From an uncultured Bacteroidales bacterium (GTDB lineage Bacteria > Bacteroidota > Bacteroidia > Bacteroidales > UBA932): DNA of 64,000 nt. Position numbers and translations under genes: made by a program. Below, in pieces: positions 1 through 8,177 of this stretch (position 1 is the stretch's first letter; each line of letters starts with the position of its first letter). Under the pieces are notes generated by a model that was not told the DNA's origin, ran no database searches, and saw only the letters and a list, made by a program, of their open reading frames with translations. The stretch covers positions 193,758 to 257,757 of the forward strand of contig CAMYAE010000001.1 in assembly GCA_947253655.1 (NCBI GenBank), written 5' to 3'.

Positions 1-456
1 TCCTTTTCTCTCTTGCGAGAAAAAGCCTAACGGCAAATGCAACAGCTTATCATACATCTGCATACGAATATCGCGGACTACTCCTGTACGTATCGGTATC
101 ATGACGGCAGACGAGCCGAAATAGCAGGCTGTCTTAAGCAGGGTGGCGAAGCCGAGGAAGAGGCAGAGTATAAGCAGAGTCCAGGGAGCCCCGATTGTCT
201 CGATCAGGTGCTCGACCCACCAATAGGTGTTGTTCATAATGGCCTTGCCGAGCCCTTTGATGCCGTCCAGCTCCGAAAGCGGCATGTAGGCATGGACCGT
301 GTCGTTCATCTTGAACAAGATTCGGAGCATAGGTATCATCATGGTGAAAGAGAAGATGTTGAATATCGCCGACAGGATGTTCATCACAACCGACCACCCC
401 AAATATTTTTTGTACGGCGCAACATATCTGCGAATCACCCTTAAGAATTCTTTCAT
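1..456 (-). CDS. ABC exporter, N-terminal part (cut by window edge)
   Basis: The frame is open from an ATG at 456 to the left edge with no stop, giving the first 152 residues. They contain a basic cytoplasmic start (MKEFLRVIRRYVAPYKKYLG), a hydrophobic segment near residues 20-37, a second near 92-112, and the conserved exporter stretch ending in YDKLLHLPLGFFSQERKG. This is the start of a type IV (MsbA-like) ABC transporter membrane domain; in the family an ATPase domain follows, here outside the window. Substrate cannot be read, though lipid or drug export is usual. It lies 35 bases downstream of the M28-like gene on the same strand, so co-transcription is plausible. I am confident of the family, not of the substrate. 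Confidence 0.85.
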   Translation of the reverse strand, partial: MKEFLRVIRRYVAPYKKYLGWSVVMNILSAIFNIFSFTMMIPMLRILFKMNDTVHAYMPLSELDGIKGLGKAIMNNTYWWVEHLIETIGAPWTLLILCLFLGFATLLKTACYFGSSAVMIPIRTGVVRDIRMQMYDKLLHLPLGFFSQERKG

Positions 457-491
457 TTAAAACAGGTTTGTAGATTACAAAAATAATAAAA

Positions 492-1511
492 TCAAATCAT
501 TTTCTCAACCCAATGGAATATGAGCCAGATGCGTTTTTTAAGAACAGTCATATTCAGAGTTTCAGGCTTGTCGTATGTCTTGTTGTTGTTCATCGTTATG
601 CCTGAGGTGAACATCACGGCAGGCATGCCGTTTTCAATGAAAACCCTCTGGTCGCTGATTTTGCGGTAGAATATGCCGGTGAAGTCGGAACTGCCGTAAT
701 AGTCGAATGAAAGGTCAAGCCCAATGTCGTAAAGGCTGTTGACTGACGTCAGAGCCGACCCCATATAGTCGTTGTTTCCGTTGAGCATAATCATATAGTC
801 CTCCCGGCCACTTTTCAAAGGACTGAGGCTGCTGCCGATCTGCTCGATATTTACCATAAAGGAAATCATGTCTCCGGTAATGGTCTTGCCTGTGTCAGGA
901 TCTTTCAGCCGCCCTTCCTTTATCTGCTCCCAAAGTGATTTCGAGCCGTTCAGATTTGTCTCTTTTGCATCTATTGCCGCGAAAATGATATTTCTTCCAT
1001 AGACCTTGCCGAAACGCGTCATCGCCTTGAGCATTTCTGCCACCCCAAGCATTGCAACGACCCCGGAGGCGTTGTTGTCTGCACCCGGATAGAGCCTGTC
1101 GCCCAAGATGCCTATACCGTCGTAATGTGCTGCTATCAGAATATAATTCGGCCTTGTCCCGTTTTTTGAGCCCGGAAGGCATCCTACAACGTTCCTGCCT
1201 ACAACCCCTCTTTCAGTACGGAAATGCCGGATATATGTGTCCTCCGCCATTGGCTTGAGTCCGAGCTGTCGGAAACGGCGTGAAAGCCAGAAAACGGCCT
1301 CAGTGCTGCCTCTGGTCCCTGTCCTGCGGCCTTCGCAAATGGTGTCGCACAGAAAGTCGATCTGCCTTCTTAACGTCTGTTCGCTGATAAGGTTATGGGT
1401 AATCTCGGAACCGTGATATTTCCTGTCCTCCCCGTATGCCTCTTTCGTTAATATAAGTGAAAGAATGATGAAAGCTGCATATATGTATATGACTTTTTTT
1501 CTCGTTTTCAA
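492..1511 (-). CDS. M28-like zinc peptidase homologue with altered active site
   Basis: The 339-residue product starts at TTG (no in-frame ATG lies nearby) with an N-terminal hydrophobic signal (about residues 7-27). The M28 fold is recognisable from HYDGIG (129-134) and GADNNASG (143-150), which hold the expected His and Asp metal ligands. Other positions differ from the family: the usual Glu-Glu of the FDGEE motif is Lys183-Glu184, the later Asp ligand is Glu223, the SDH motif reads SDQ, and the last YH ligand motif reads YDKP near residue 313. It is therefore either a divergent periplasmic peptidase or a non-catalytic relative. It lies just upstream of the ABC exporter gene at the left edge. 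Confidence 0.8.
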   Translation of the reverse strand: MKTRKKVIYIYAAFIILSLILTKEAYGEDRKYHGSEITHNLISEQTLRRQIDFLCDTICEGRRTGTRGSTEAVFWLSRRFRQLGLKPMAEDTYIRHFRTERGVVGRNVVGCLPGSKNGTRPNYILIAAHYDGIGILGDRLYPGADNNASGVVAMLGVAEMLKAMTRFGKVYGRNIIFAAIDAKETNLNGSKSLWEQIKEGRLKDPDTGKTITGDMISFMVNIEQIGSSLSPLKSGREDYMIMLNGNNDYMGSALTSVNSLYDIGLDLSFDYYGSSDFTGIFYRKISDQRVFIENGMPAVMFTSGITMNNNKTYDKPETLNMTVLKKRIWLIFHWVEKMI

Positions 1512-1532
1512 TATTTAAGGCACAATTATAGT

Positions 1533-1540
1533 TATATTTG
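1533..1540 (+). promoter_or_regulatory. Putative -7 element for the TPR gene
   Basis: TATATTTG matches the Bacteroidales -7 consensus TAnnTTTG and lies about 65 bases before the ATG at 1606. A clear -33 TTTG is not seen at the proper spacing, so the call rests on one element. Confidence 0.35.
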
Positions 1541-1605
1541 TAAAATGTCATGCTTCAGCGCAGGCTGCAAAATAAGTTCCAAATTTATATAAAATCGGCT
1601 ATTTA

Positions 1606-3642
1606 ATGAAACATTGGGTCAAATACATGATATTATCGGCGTTTTGCCTGTTGTCAGTGCGGCAGGCATACGCCCAATACGACCTCGATGTTTTCTTCCT
1701 TAGGGGGAGGCAGGCCTTGGCTGACGGCAAATATGCAAGTTCCATAGAAAATTTCAATGTCCTTGCGAGACTGGACACAACTGATTATTGGACATTTTTT
1801 TATAGGGGCATAGCCAAATACAATCTCGGAGATATACGTGGGGCGCAGCGCGATTTCAATACATCGGTGCGGCTGAATCCGGTATTCACTTCCGGCTATC
1901 ATTATAGGGCGATAACTGAAAGCCGTTTCGGCAATTACGAAAAAGCCCTTGATGACTTGCAGAGGGCTATCGGGCTGCGGCCGGGTTTTGAGGGGCTTTA
2001 TTTCAGCAGGGGAGTTACCTATTTCCTGTCACAGCAGTTCGATAAAGCCGTCGCCGATTTTGACAAATATATCAGAAAACAGCCGAAAGACCCGTCGGCC
2101 TATCTTAACAGGGGGGCCGGCTATCTGTTCCTGAAAGACACTACGAAGGCTTTGGCAGATTATAACAAGGCCATATCTTTAGATAATTATGAGCCTGAGG
2201 GCTATATAAGAAGAGGACGTCTCTATGCTTCAAAAGGAGATTATGACAAGGCTTTGGCCGATATGGACAAGGCTATTGAATTAGACTCGACGGGCAGCTT
2301 CGCCTATTTCAACAGGGCGCTGATGTTCTATGAGAAGCGCAACTTCAATGCGGCTATGGATGACCTGAACAAGGTGTTGGAATTGGAGCCGGGAAATGCC
2401 CTTACCCTATATAATAGAAGCCTTATAAGTGCACAGGTCGGGAATTTTGAGGATGCGTTGTCCGATATGGACAGGGTTATAAACATAAATCCGAAAAACG
2501 TGCTTGCCTATTATAACCGTGCCTCGTATTTCGTGCAGATGAGCCGCTGGCAAGATGCTCTTGAGGATTATGATAAGGCTATAGAACTTTACCCTGATTT
2601 CGCAAAGGCTTATATGAACCGCTCATACGTTGAAAACAGGTTGGGAATGCAGTCCGCGTCCAAGCGGGATTATGAGACGGCGCAACGGAAAATCAGCGAC
2701 TATCGGAAAACGAATGACGAGTCCGTCGGCTCTTTCGCTGACACTACTAAGAAATATAGTTCTCTCTTGGCTTTAGACGCCGATTTTGCCAAGAAAGACT
2801 TTGACGACGAGCTTTTGCAGCACAGAGATATAGACATAAGGCTCAAGCCTTTATATAAATTTGTGGCGGCTGATGAATATTCCAATGTGAATTATGCTCT
2901 GAAAGACAGGTATGAGGACAGACTACTTGACAAGTTCCTTGCCGAGTCTGCTGTCCCTCTGCGCCTTTCGTCTGCGGACACCGTGTCTTTGCCTGCGAGA
3001 GCAGAAATAGAGAAAACGCTGAATGGAGGTGTCGGCATCGGAAGAGTGCAAAAGTCTATTACAGAGCAGGAAAGGCATTTTCTGCGCGGACTTTATCAGA
3101 CCTACGACAAGCAGTTCAATGCTGCTCTGAACGATTACGACAGAGCCATAGAAAGCCCTTCGGCAGACAAGTTTGAGAAGCTTTACAAGGCATATTATCT
3201 TATGAACAGGGGAGCCTTGCGTGCCGAGATGATAGATTTCATCAATTCCATTGAAAACAATGTCCAGACTTTGAAAATGGATGACAAGGGAGCAGTCCGG
3301 GCTAAGGTTCAGGATAGGGTGAGCAGGACTTATGATTATTCAGAGGCGATTGACGATATGCTCGCGGCAAAGGAGATTTTGGGGAATAATCCTTATGTAT
3401 ATTATAATCTCGGCAATCTTTATTGCCTGTCTTCAAAGTTGGTCGAGGCTATTGAATTCTATTCCAAGGCCATTGAGGCATATAAGGTTATGGGAGATGC
3501 CTACTATAACAGGGGCTTGGTGCTTATATATCTGAAAGATAAGGAGAAAGGCTGTATTGATTTGTCGCATGCGGGAGAACTTGGGGTAGGAGAGGCGTAT
3601 AATGTCATCAGTCGTTATTGTGAGGAGAAAAATGACAGGTGA
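1606..3642 (+). CDS. Secreted tetratricopeptide-repeat protein
   Basis: The 678-residue product has a signal peptide cleaved probably after AYA (residue 23), so it should act in the periplasm or at the outer membrane. From about residue 29 to 370 there are roughly ten consecutive 34-residue TPR units with the usual pattern of Tyr/Ala/Gly in helix A and Ala..DY.KAI in helix B. A charged linker of about 130 residues follows, then further TPR units near 500-530 and 595-665. TPR arrays scaffold protein complexes; no catalytic domain is seen and the partner is unknown. The gene overlaps the next one at its stop codon, implying translational coupling with the WalJ-like hydrolase. Confidence 0.85.
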   Translation: MKHWVKYMILSAFCLLSVRQAYAQYDLDVFFLRGRQALADGKYASSIENFNVLARLDTTDYWTFFYRGIAKYNLGDIRGAQRDFNTSVRLNPVFTSGYHYRAITESRFGNYEKALDDLQRAIGLRPGFEGLYFSRGVTYFLSQQFDKAVADFDKYIRKQPKDPSAYLNRGAGYLFLKDTTKALADYNKAISLDNYEPEGYIRRGRLYASKGDYDKALADMDKAIELDSTGSFAYFNRALMFYEKRNFNAAMDDLNKVLELEPGNALTLYNRSLISAQVGNFEDALSDMDRVININPKNVLAYYNRASYFVQMSRWQDALEDYDKAIELYPDFAKAYMNRSYVENRLGMQSASKRDYETAQRKISDYRKTNDESVGSFADTTKKYSSLLALDADFAKKDFDDELLQHRDIDIRLKPLYKFVAADEYSNVNYALKDRYEDRLLDKFLAESAVPLRLSSADTVSLPARAEIEKTLNGGVGIGRVQKSITEQERHFLRGLYQTYDKQFNAALNDYDRAIESPSADKFEKLYKAYYLMNRGALRAEMIDFINSIENNVQTLKMDDKGAVRAKVQDRVSRTYDYSEAIDDMLAAKEILGNNPYVYYNLGNLYCLSSKLVEAIEFYSKAIEAYKVMGDAYYNRGLVLIYLKDKEKGCIDLSHAGELGVGEAYNVISRYCEEKNDR

Positions 3643-4451
3643 TGATTGAATTCATGAGTTTTTCCAGCGGCAGTTGCGGCAATTGCTATCTGTTGCGCTA
3701 TGAAGGCGAAGACGGCACAAATCACGGCATTGTGATAGATGCCGGCGTGAGCCTGAGGCGTTTCAAGCAGGCTTTGGAGAGGAACGGTCTTGGTCTTGAT
3801 TCTTTTGATTGCGTGCTGATGACCCATGATCACATGGATCACATGAGGCATATCGGCTCTTTTTGCAAAAGGCTTCGGAAGCCTGTGTATGCGACCGATG
3901 TGCTGCATCATGCATTGGCTTATCATAGAGTTGCGGGACCCCATATTGCCGAATGCAGGAGGGTGCTTTCGGGCGAGACCTGGAATGATGTGGGCGGCTT
4001 TGGCGTGAGGTATTTTGTCGTGCCTCACGATGCTACGCAGACTGTCGGTTATGCTATTCTTGCCGGCTCTCATAAGTTTGTGATTATGACGGATTTGGGG
4101 CGTATGACAGATGAGGCGGTCAATTTTGCGTTGCAAGCCGATACTGTGGTGGTGGAGTCTAATTATGATAAGGATATGCTTATGTCAGGTGCATATACCC
4201 ATGATTTGAAGATGAGGATTTGCCAGGGTAACGGTCATCTAAGCAACGATGAGTGTGCGTCTGCGATAAAGAGATTCTGGCATTCGGGGTTGAGGAATAT
4301 ATTCTTGTGTCACCTGAGTGAGAACAACAATACACCGGAGTTGGCATACAGGGCAGCCCGTGCGGCTTTGGATTCGATTGGCGTTCCTGCCGGCGAGGTA
4401 AATCTGCAGACGCTTCCGCGTGATTATCCGTCAAGTTTGTTCCGGCTGTAA
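3642..4451 (+). CDS. MBL-fold metallohydrolase, WalJ/YycJ type
   Basis: The product of about 269 residues has the metallo-beta-lactamase signature THDHMDH, giving the HxHxDH metal site, after a start region with SFSSGSCGNCY typical of the YycJ/WalJ subgroup. VVVESNYD in the second half is another subgroup motif. Members are cytosolic and are thought to act as nucleases or phosphodiesterases; in Firmicutes WalJ is tied to cell-wall and replication control, and no such link is shown here. A GTG at 3639 is also possible, but the ATG at 3642 overlaps the upstream TPR stop codon by one base (TGATG), which favours coupling. Confidence 0.85.
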   Translation: MIEFMSFSSGSCGNCYLLRYEGEDGTNHGIVIDAGVSLRRFKQALERNGLGLDSFDCVLMTHDHMDHMRHIGSFCKRLRKPVYATDVLHHALAYHRVAGPHIAECRRVLSGETWNDVGGFGVRYFVVPHDATQTVGYAILAGSHKFVIMTDLGRMTDEAVNFALQADTVVVESNYDKDMLMSGAYTHDLKMRICQGNGHLSNDECASAIKRFWHSGLRNIFLCHLSENNNTPELAYRAARAALDSIGVPAGEVNLQTLPRDYPSSLFRL

Positions 4452-4489
4452 CCCGGCGTCACCTTTCTTGTCACCCCCGGCGGAACGGC

Positions 4490-4548
4490 TCAGCCTTGCA
4501 TTCTTTTGAGGTCCTGTTTCCTATGATCAGCCTTGCATTCTTTTGAGG
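4490..4548. repeat. 22-bp direct repeat at the 3' end of the aminotransferase gene
   Basis: A 22-base stretch occurs at 4490-4511 and again at 4527-4548. The second copy encodes the C-terminal LKRMQG and stop of the minus-strand aminotransferase. The first copy lies just beyond that stop. This looks like a small local duplication of the gene end. Confidence 0.8.
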
Positions 4549-5756
4549 CCGGTGACGAGACGTTGCACTCCCTCGACAAAAAGCGGACGCGGACACGCAA
4601 GGTTGATACGTACAAAGCCCTCGGTGCCGTACATCGAGCCTGCATTCACCCAAACACACTCATTCTCAAGAAGGCTTTTTTCAATATCAAACGAAGACAT
4701 CCCTTTCAATCTGCCGCAATCCAGCCAGGCAAGATAGGTGGCTTCCAGGTCGGTAAGGACAAAGCCCGGCAGCTCACGCCCGACCGTCTCCTTTAAATAG
4801 TCGTAATTGCCTGCTATATATTCGTTCAGCCGATCCAGCCATTCCTCACCCTCGGTGCGGTACTGACCTTTGAAGTCATCAGGTGCAGGCTCGCCGTAAG
4901 CCGCGATAAGGCCTGCCACCCCGAAAGGATTTACATCGCACACCTCGTTCACATTTATCGTCCTGTCGATTTTCTTCCTCCATAAATCGTTGGCTGTTAT
5001 AATGTTGGCAATTTGCAGCCCCGCTGTGTTGAATGATTTGCTCGGAGAGTTCAGGGTGATGCAGCATCGTCCGTTCTCCTGTGAAGCTGTCGCAAACGGA
5101 ATAAATTTATTTCCCGGCCTGACCAGCTCGCAATGTATCTCATCGCTGACGACAGTGACATCGTGTTTTCTGCATATTTCTCCGACTTTCTTCAACTCCT
5201 CTCTGCTCCATAATCTTCCGGCAGGGTTATGAGGATTGCACAGCAACAGGATTTTAGCTTTGCCGTCGCTGCACTTTGCCTCTAAATCTTCGAAATCCAT
5301 TTCATATCTGCCGATTCCGTCAGCCACCCTGTATTTCAACGGGTTTTCCGAGATTTCGCAACCGTTGTTCTTTATAGATGAAAAGAAACAGTTATAGACA
5401 GGTGTCTGAATAATTACTTTATCTCCGGGGGCGGCAAGTGCTTTTATGACGGCAGAGATTGCCGGCACAACCCCTGTGGTATATATTATATGCTCCGGCA
5501 GGATTCCCCAATTATAACGTCTTGAAAACCAACTGCATACTGACTTATAATAGACCTCCGGCACAACCGTGTATCCGAACACTCCGTGCTCCACCCTTTT
5601 CCTTAAAGCCTCTTTTATGAAAGGTGCGGCCTCGAAATCCATATCCGCCACCCACATCGGGATAATATCGCCTTCCACCTTAACGGGCGGCTCTGCGTCC
5701 CATTTGACGCAATTGGTGTTCTTTCTGTATGTTATACTGTCAAAATCGTATTTCAT
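4527..5756 (-). CDS. PatB/MalY-type PLP aminotransferase / C-S lyase
   Basis: The 409-residue protein is a fold-type I PLP enzyme. NPHNPAGR (174-181), SDEIH (204-208) and the Schiff-base lysine in SPSK (Lys240) are all present, and the N-terminal VKWD and PMWVADMDF segments are typical of the MalY/PatB subgroup. Such enzymes cleave cystathionine or cysteine to ammonia, pyruvate and a thiol, or transaminate. The exact substrate cannot be told from sequence. It is the last gene of a three-gene minus-strand operon, 5 bases after the DUF3737 gene. Length is slightly above the usual 390 residues. Confidence 0.88.
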   Translation of the reverse strand: MKYDFDSITYRKNTNCVKWDAEPPVKVEGDIIPMWVADMDFEAAPFIKEALRKRVEHGVFGYTVVPEVYYKSVCSWFSRRYNWGILPEHIIYTTGVVPAISAVIKALAAPGDKVIIQTPVYNCFFSSIKNNGCEISENPLKYRVADGIGRYEMDFEDLEAKCSDGKAKILLLCNPHNPAGRLWSREELKKVGEICRKHDVTVVSDEIHCELVRPGNKFIPFATASQENGRCCITLNSPSKSFNTAGLQIANIITANDLWRKKIDRTINVNEVCDVNPFGVAGLIAAYGEPAPDDFKGQYRTEGEEWLDRLNEYIAGNYDYLKETVGRELPGFVLTDLEATYLAWLDCGRLKGMSSFDIEKSLLENECVWVNAGSMYGTEGFVRINLACPRPLFVEGVQRLVTGLKRMQG

Positions 5757-5761
5757 ATCAT

Positions 5762-6610
5762 TTATTTTTCTATTATTATTTCACAGTCGCCGGGAGCCTT
5801 AATGTTCTTGTCTATAATGATTTCACCGACGCTGCCGACCTCTATGCGTCCGGTCCGCGGATTCTTTATGGATATTATATTTCCTATTATGTTGCCTCTG
5901 ACGGAAGAATATTCCAAGGCAAGGTCAGCGTCGGGGCCGAAAGTGCAGTCCTCTAAAATAAGGTTCTCGGCATAGCACAGCGGTTGTGTGCCTGTTATAT
6001 GACAGCGGACAAGTTTCAGATTTCGCGAATGCCAACCTAAGTATTCTCCGTTGATTTCTGAATCATACACCGTCACATTGTCCGTTTCCCAAAAAGCGTC
6101 TTTCGTGTTCAATACCGAATTTCGGATTTCAATGTCCGAACTCCATTGGAAAGAGTAGTTTCCGTTCAGCTTGAAGTTGTTGATTTTTATATTCTTACAG
6201 TGGGTGAAAATATAATCCGCATGGTCGGCCGAGACATTTTCCATTTCCACATTATTGCAATGCCACATCGTTTCAGCGGCTGATGGAATCTGCACGTTCC
6301 TGAGTTTCATCCCATCCATTTCCCGGAACATTTTAGGAGAATCCACAATCGTGTCTTCCATGACCATATTCTTGGAGTACCAGATTCCCGCTCTTGCGCC
6401 TCCTGTGAAAAGGCAGTCCTTTATTACAAAACCGTCGCATATCCAGAAAGGGTATTTCCCCTCAAACCTGCAATTTACAGCTGTGATGTTGCCTGTCTCT
6501 TTCAGTGCCGATTCCCCTGTGTGTATTTTTACATTTTCCAAATATAGGTCGTGTTCGCAGTATAACGGCCTTTCTCCACCGAATTCCTGATTTTTTATTT
6601 CTTTAACCAT
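5762..6610 (-). CDS. DUF3737 family beta-helix protein
   Basis: The product of about 282 residues matches the DUF3737 family by its start (KEIKNQEFGGERPLY) and by regular short strands such as NVEMENVSAD and NLKLVRCHITG, which suggest a right-handed beta-helix. No signal peptide is seen, so it is probably cytosolic. Function is not established. I chose the ATG at 6610 because it overlaps the stop codon of the MATE gene (TAATG), although an upstream in-frame ATG at 6637 exists. It sits between a MATE transporter and a PatB-type lyase, so a small-molecule or detoxification role is a guess only. Confidence 0.85.
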   Translation of the reverse strand: MVKEIKNQEFGGERPLYCEHDLYLENVKIHTGESALKETGNITAVNCRFEGKYPFWICDGFVIKDCLFTGGARAGIWYSKNMVMEDTIVDSPKMFREMDGMKLRNVQIPSAAETMWHCNNVEMENVSADHADYIFTHCKNIKINNFKLNGNYSFQWSSDIEIRNSVLNTKDAFWETDNVTVYDSEINGEYLGWHSRNLKLVRCHITGTQPLCYAENLILEDCTFGPDADLALEYSSVRGNIIGNIISIKNPRTGRIEVGSVGEIIIDKNIKAPGDCEIIIEK

Positions 6611-7986
6611 TATGTTATTGTTTTTAATTTCAACCATTTGTTGCCTCTAAGACGCAGCAGGAATATTATACCCCTTATGTTCAATTCCACGCACATGGCA
6701 ATCCAATATCCTTCAAGCCCATATTTAGGTGTCAAAAGCAGTGCCAACCCTATTCTGACTATCCAGATGCTCCCGAAATTCATAATACTCGGCACGAGGG
6801 TGTCACCTGCCCCGACGAATGCTCCGTAAGCTACTATGGATACGGCATATAGCGTCTCTGCAAATGCCTCTATGCGAAGCACTTTTACTCCTAAGGCAGA
6901 AACTTCGGGGTCGGAGGTCAGCAGTCCCATTATCGTCGGAGCGAATAAATACATAAGCACTGCGAGGAATGTCATTATGGCAGACGCCATAGTCACCGTA
7001 ATCCGTGCGAAGCGCCTTGCAATATCTTTTCTGCCGGCTCCGATGCTTTGGCCAACAAGTGTCGTGGCAGCCTCCGAAAGACCGTAGCCCGGCATATAGC
7101 AAAAGCTTTCTGCCGTAATGGCAAAGGCGTTGGCGGCTATTGATATAGGACCGAGAGGGGCGACTATTATCGTACTCATTACATAGGCCCCGCGCATTAT
7201 TATATTTTGCAGCCACATCGGTCCGGTAATTCCCAAAGCGTTTTTCAGGACGATCCTGTCGGGAACGAATGTGCCTTTTTCTCCTTTGATTTTCAGCTCT
7301 TTGGATTTGCATGTGACATACCATACCGAATATACGGACACTGTCGTTTCGGCTGCTCCCGTCCCCAAAGCCGCTCCGGCGACCCCAATGTCCAATATAT
7401 ATATGAATATATAATTGAAAATGACATCGAACACGGCGAGGGCTATATATATCATGCTCGGCACTTTCATGTTGCCGCTCGCCTGCAGCATTGCACTTGC
7501 CGCGAAGCCGACCGCTCCGATAGGCATGAATGCCGTAAATATCATGAAATACAGGGAGGCGTCTCCGACAATTTCCGCTGAGCCGCCAAGCCATATCGGC
7601 AGGTTGCGGCTTATTGCAATGCCGCAAGAGGCTAACAGACAGGTGAATATGAAGACGGTTAATAGACCCTTCCTAAGCAGGCTTCTTGCGGCCTCGAAGT
7701 CCTTTGCACCGCATTTGTGGGCCACCTGCACCGAAAAGCCGGACATTACAGCCATGAAAAAGCCGTTCATTATCCAGGTGCTGGTGGACACAAGCCCGAT
7801 TGAGGCTGCCGGGTTTGCTCCGAGGTGGCCGACCATGGATGCATCGATGTATTGCATCAGTACGGACGAAATCTGGGCAAGGATGGCCGGTATGGCGAGA
7901 AGCATGGCCAGCCTGAACTGCTGCCCTTCCGTCATCGGAAGCCTGTTCCTTATTAGTCCCAATAGTTCGTCCTTGCTTTCTTTCAT
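6610..7986 (-). CDS. MATE family efflux transporter
   Basis: This membrane protein of about 458 residues has twelve predicted hydrophobic segments in two similar halves, with MATE features such as QYIDASMVGHLG near the start and GLSEAATTLVGQSIGAG in the second half. MATE proteins export cationic drugs or metabolites using Na+ or H+ gradients across the inner membrane. A TTG start at 8007 would add seven residues, but the ATG at 7986 is preferred. It is the first gene of the MATE / DUF3737 / PatB-type operon, with a -7 like element at 8029-8036. Substrate is unknown. Confidence 0.9.
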   Translation of the reverse strand: MKESKDELLGLIRNRLPMTEGQQFRLAMLLAIPAILAQISSVLMQYIDASMVGHLGANPAASIGLVSTSTWIMNGFFMAVMSGFSVQVAHKCGAKDFEAARSLLRKGLLTVFIFTCLLASCGIAISRNLPIWLGGSAEIVGDASLYFMIFTAFMPIGAVGFAASAMLQASGNMKVPSMIYIALAVFDVIFNYIFIYILDIGVAGAALGTGAAETTVSVYSVWYVTCKSKELKIKGEKGTFVPDRIVLKNALGITGPMWLQNIIMRGAYVMSTIIVAPLGPISIAANAFAITAESFCYMPGYGLSEAATTLVGQSIGAGRKDIARRFARITVTMASAIMTFLAVLMYLFAPTIMGLLTSDPEVSALGVKVLRIEAFAETLYAVSIVAYGAFVGAGDTLVPSIMNFGSIWIVRIGLALLLTPKYGLEGYWIAMCVELNIRGIIFLLRLRGNKWLKLKTIT

Positions 7987-8028
7987 TCGAGGAGTCTTGA
8001 TGTGCAATAATAATAAAAAAAAGAACTA

Positions 8029-8036
8029 CAAAGATA
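8029..8036 (-). promoter_or_regulatory. Putative -7 element for the MATE operon
   Basis: Read on the minus strand the site is TATCTTTG, matching TAnnTTTG, about 43 bases before the ATG at 7986. The -33 element is not clear. The rest of 8037-8177 shows only AT-rich DNA that must also hold the promoter of the receptor gene. Confidence 0.35.
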
Positions 8037-8177
8037 CTCAAAATACCAATTTATTGTGTGTAATACGTTAAAAGCAAGTTAAAAATACTGATAAATATGT
8101 ATTGTCCGCAATGTCTGATTGTCGGAAATTTGAAAATTAATAATTCGGTAGTGTGTAACTAATATTTATTGTTTAAG

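Noticed and set aside
1052..1258. Plus-strand ORF opposite the M28-like gene
   Set aside because: Shadow frame of a real gene with Arg/Pro/Cys-rich composition and no recognisable motif.
3615..4136. 173-codon minus-strand ORF opposite the WalJ-like gene
   Set aside because: Antisense shadow of a gene with intact catalytic motifs.
6803..7627. 274-codon minus-strand ORF inside the MATE gene
   Set aside because: Alternative frame of the MATE gene; His/Arg/Cys-rich and without domain signals.
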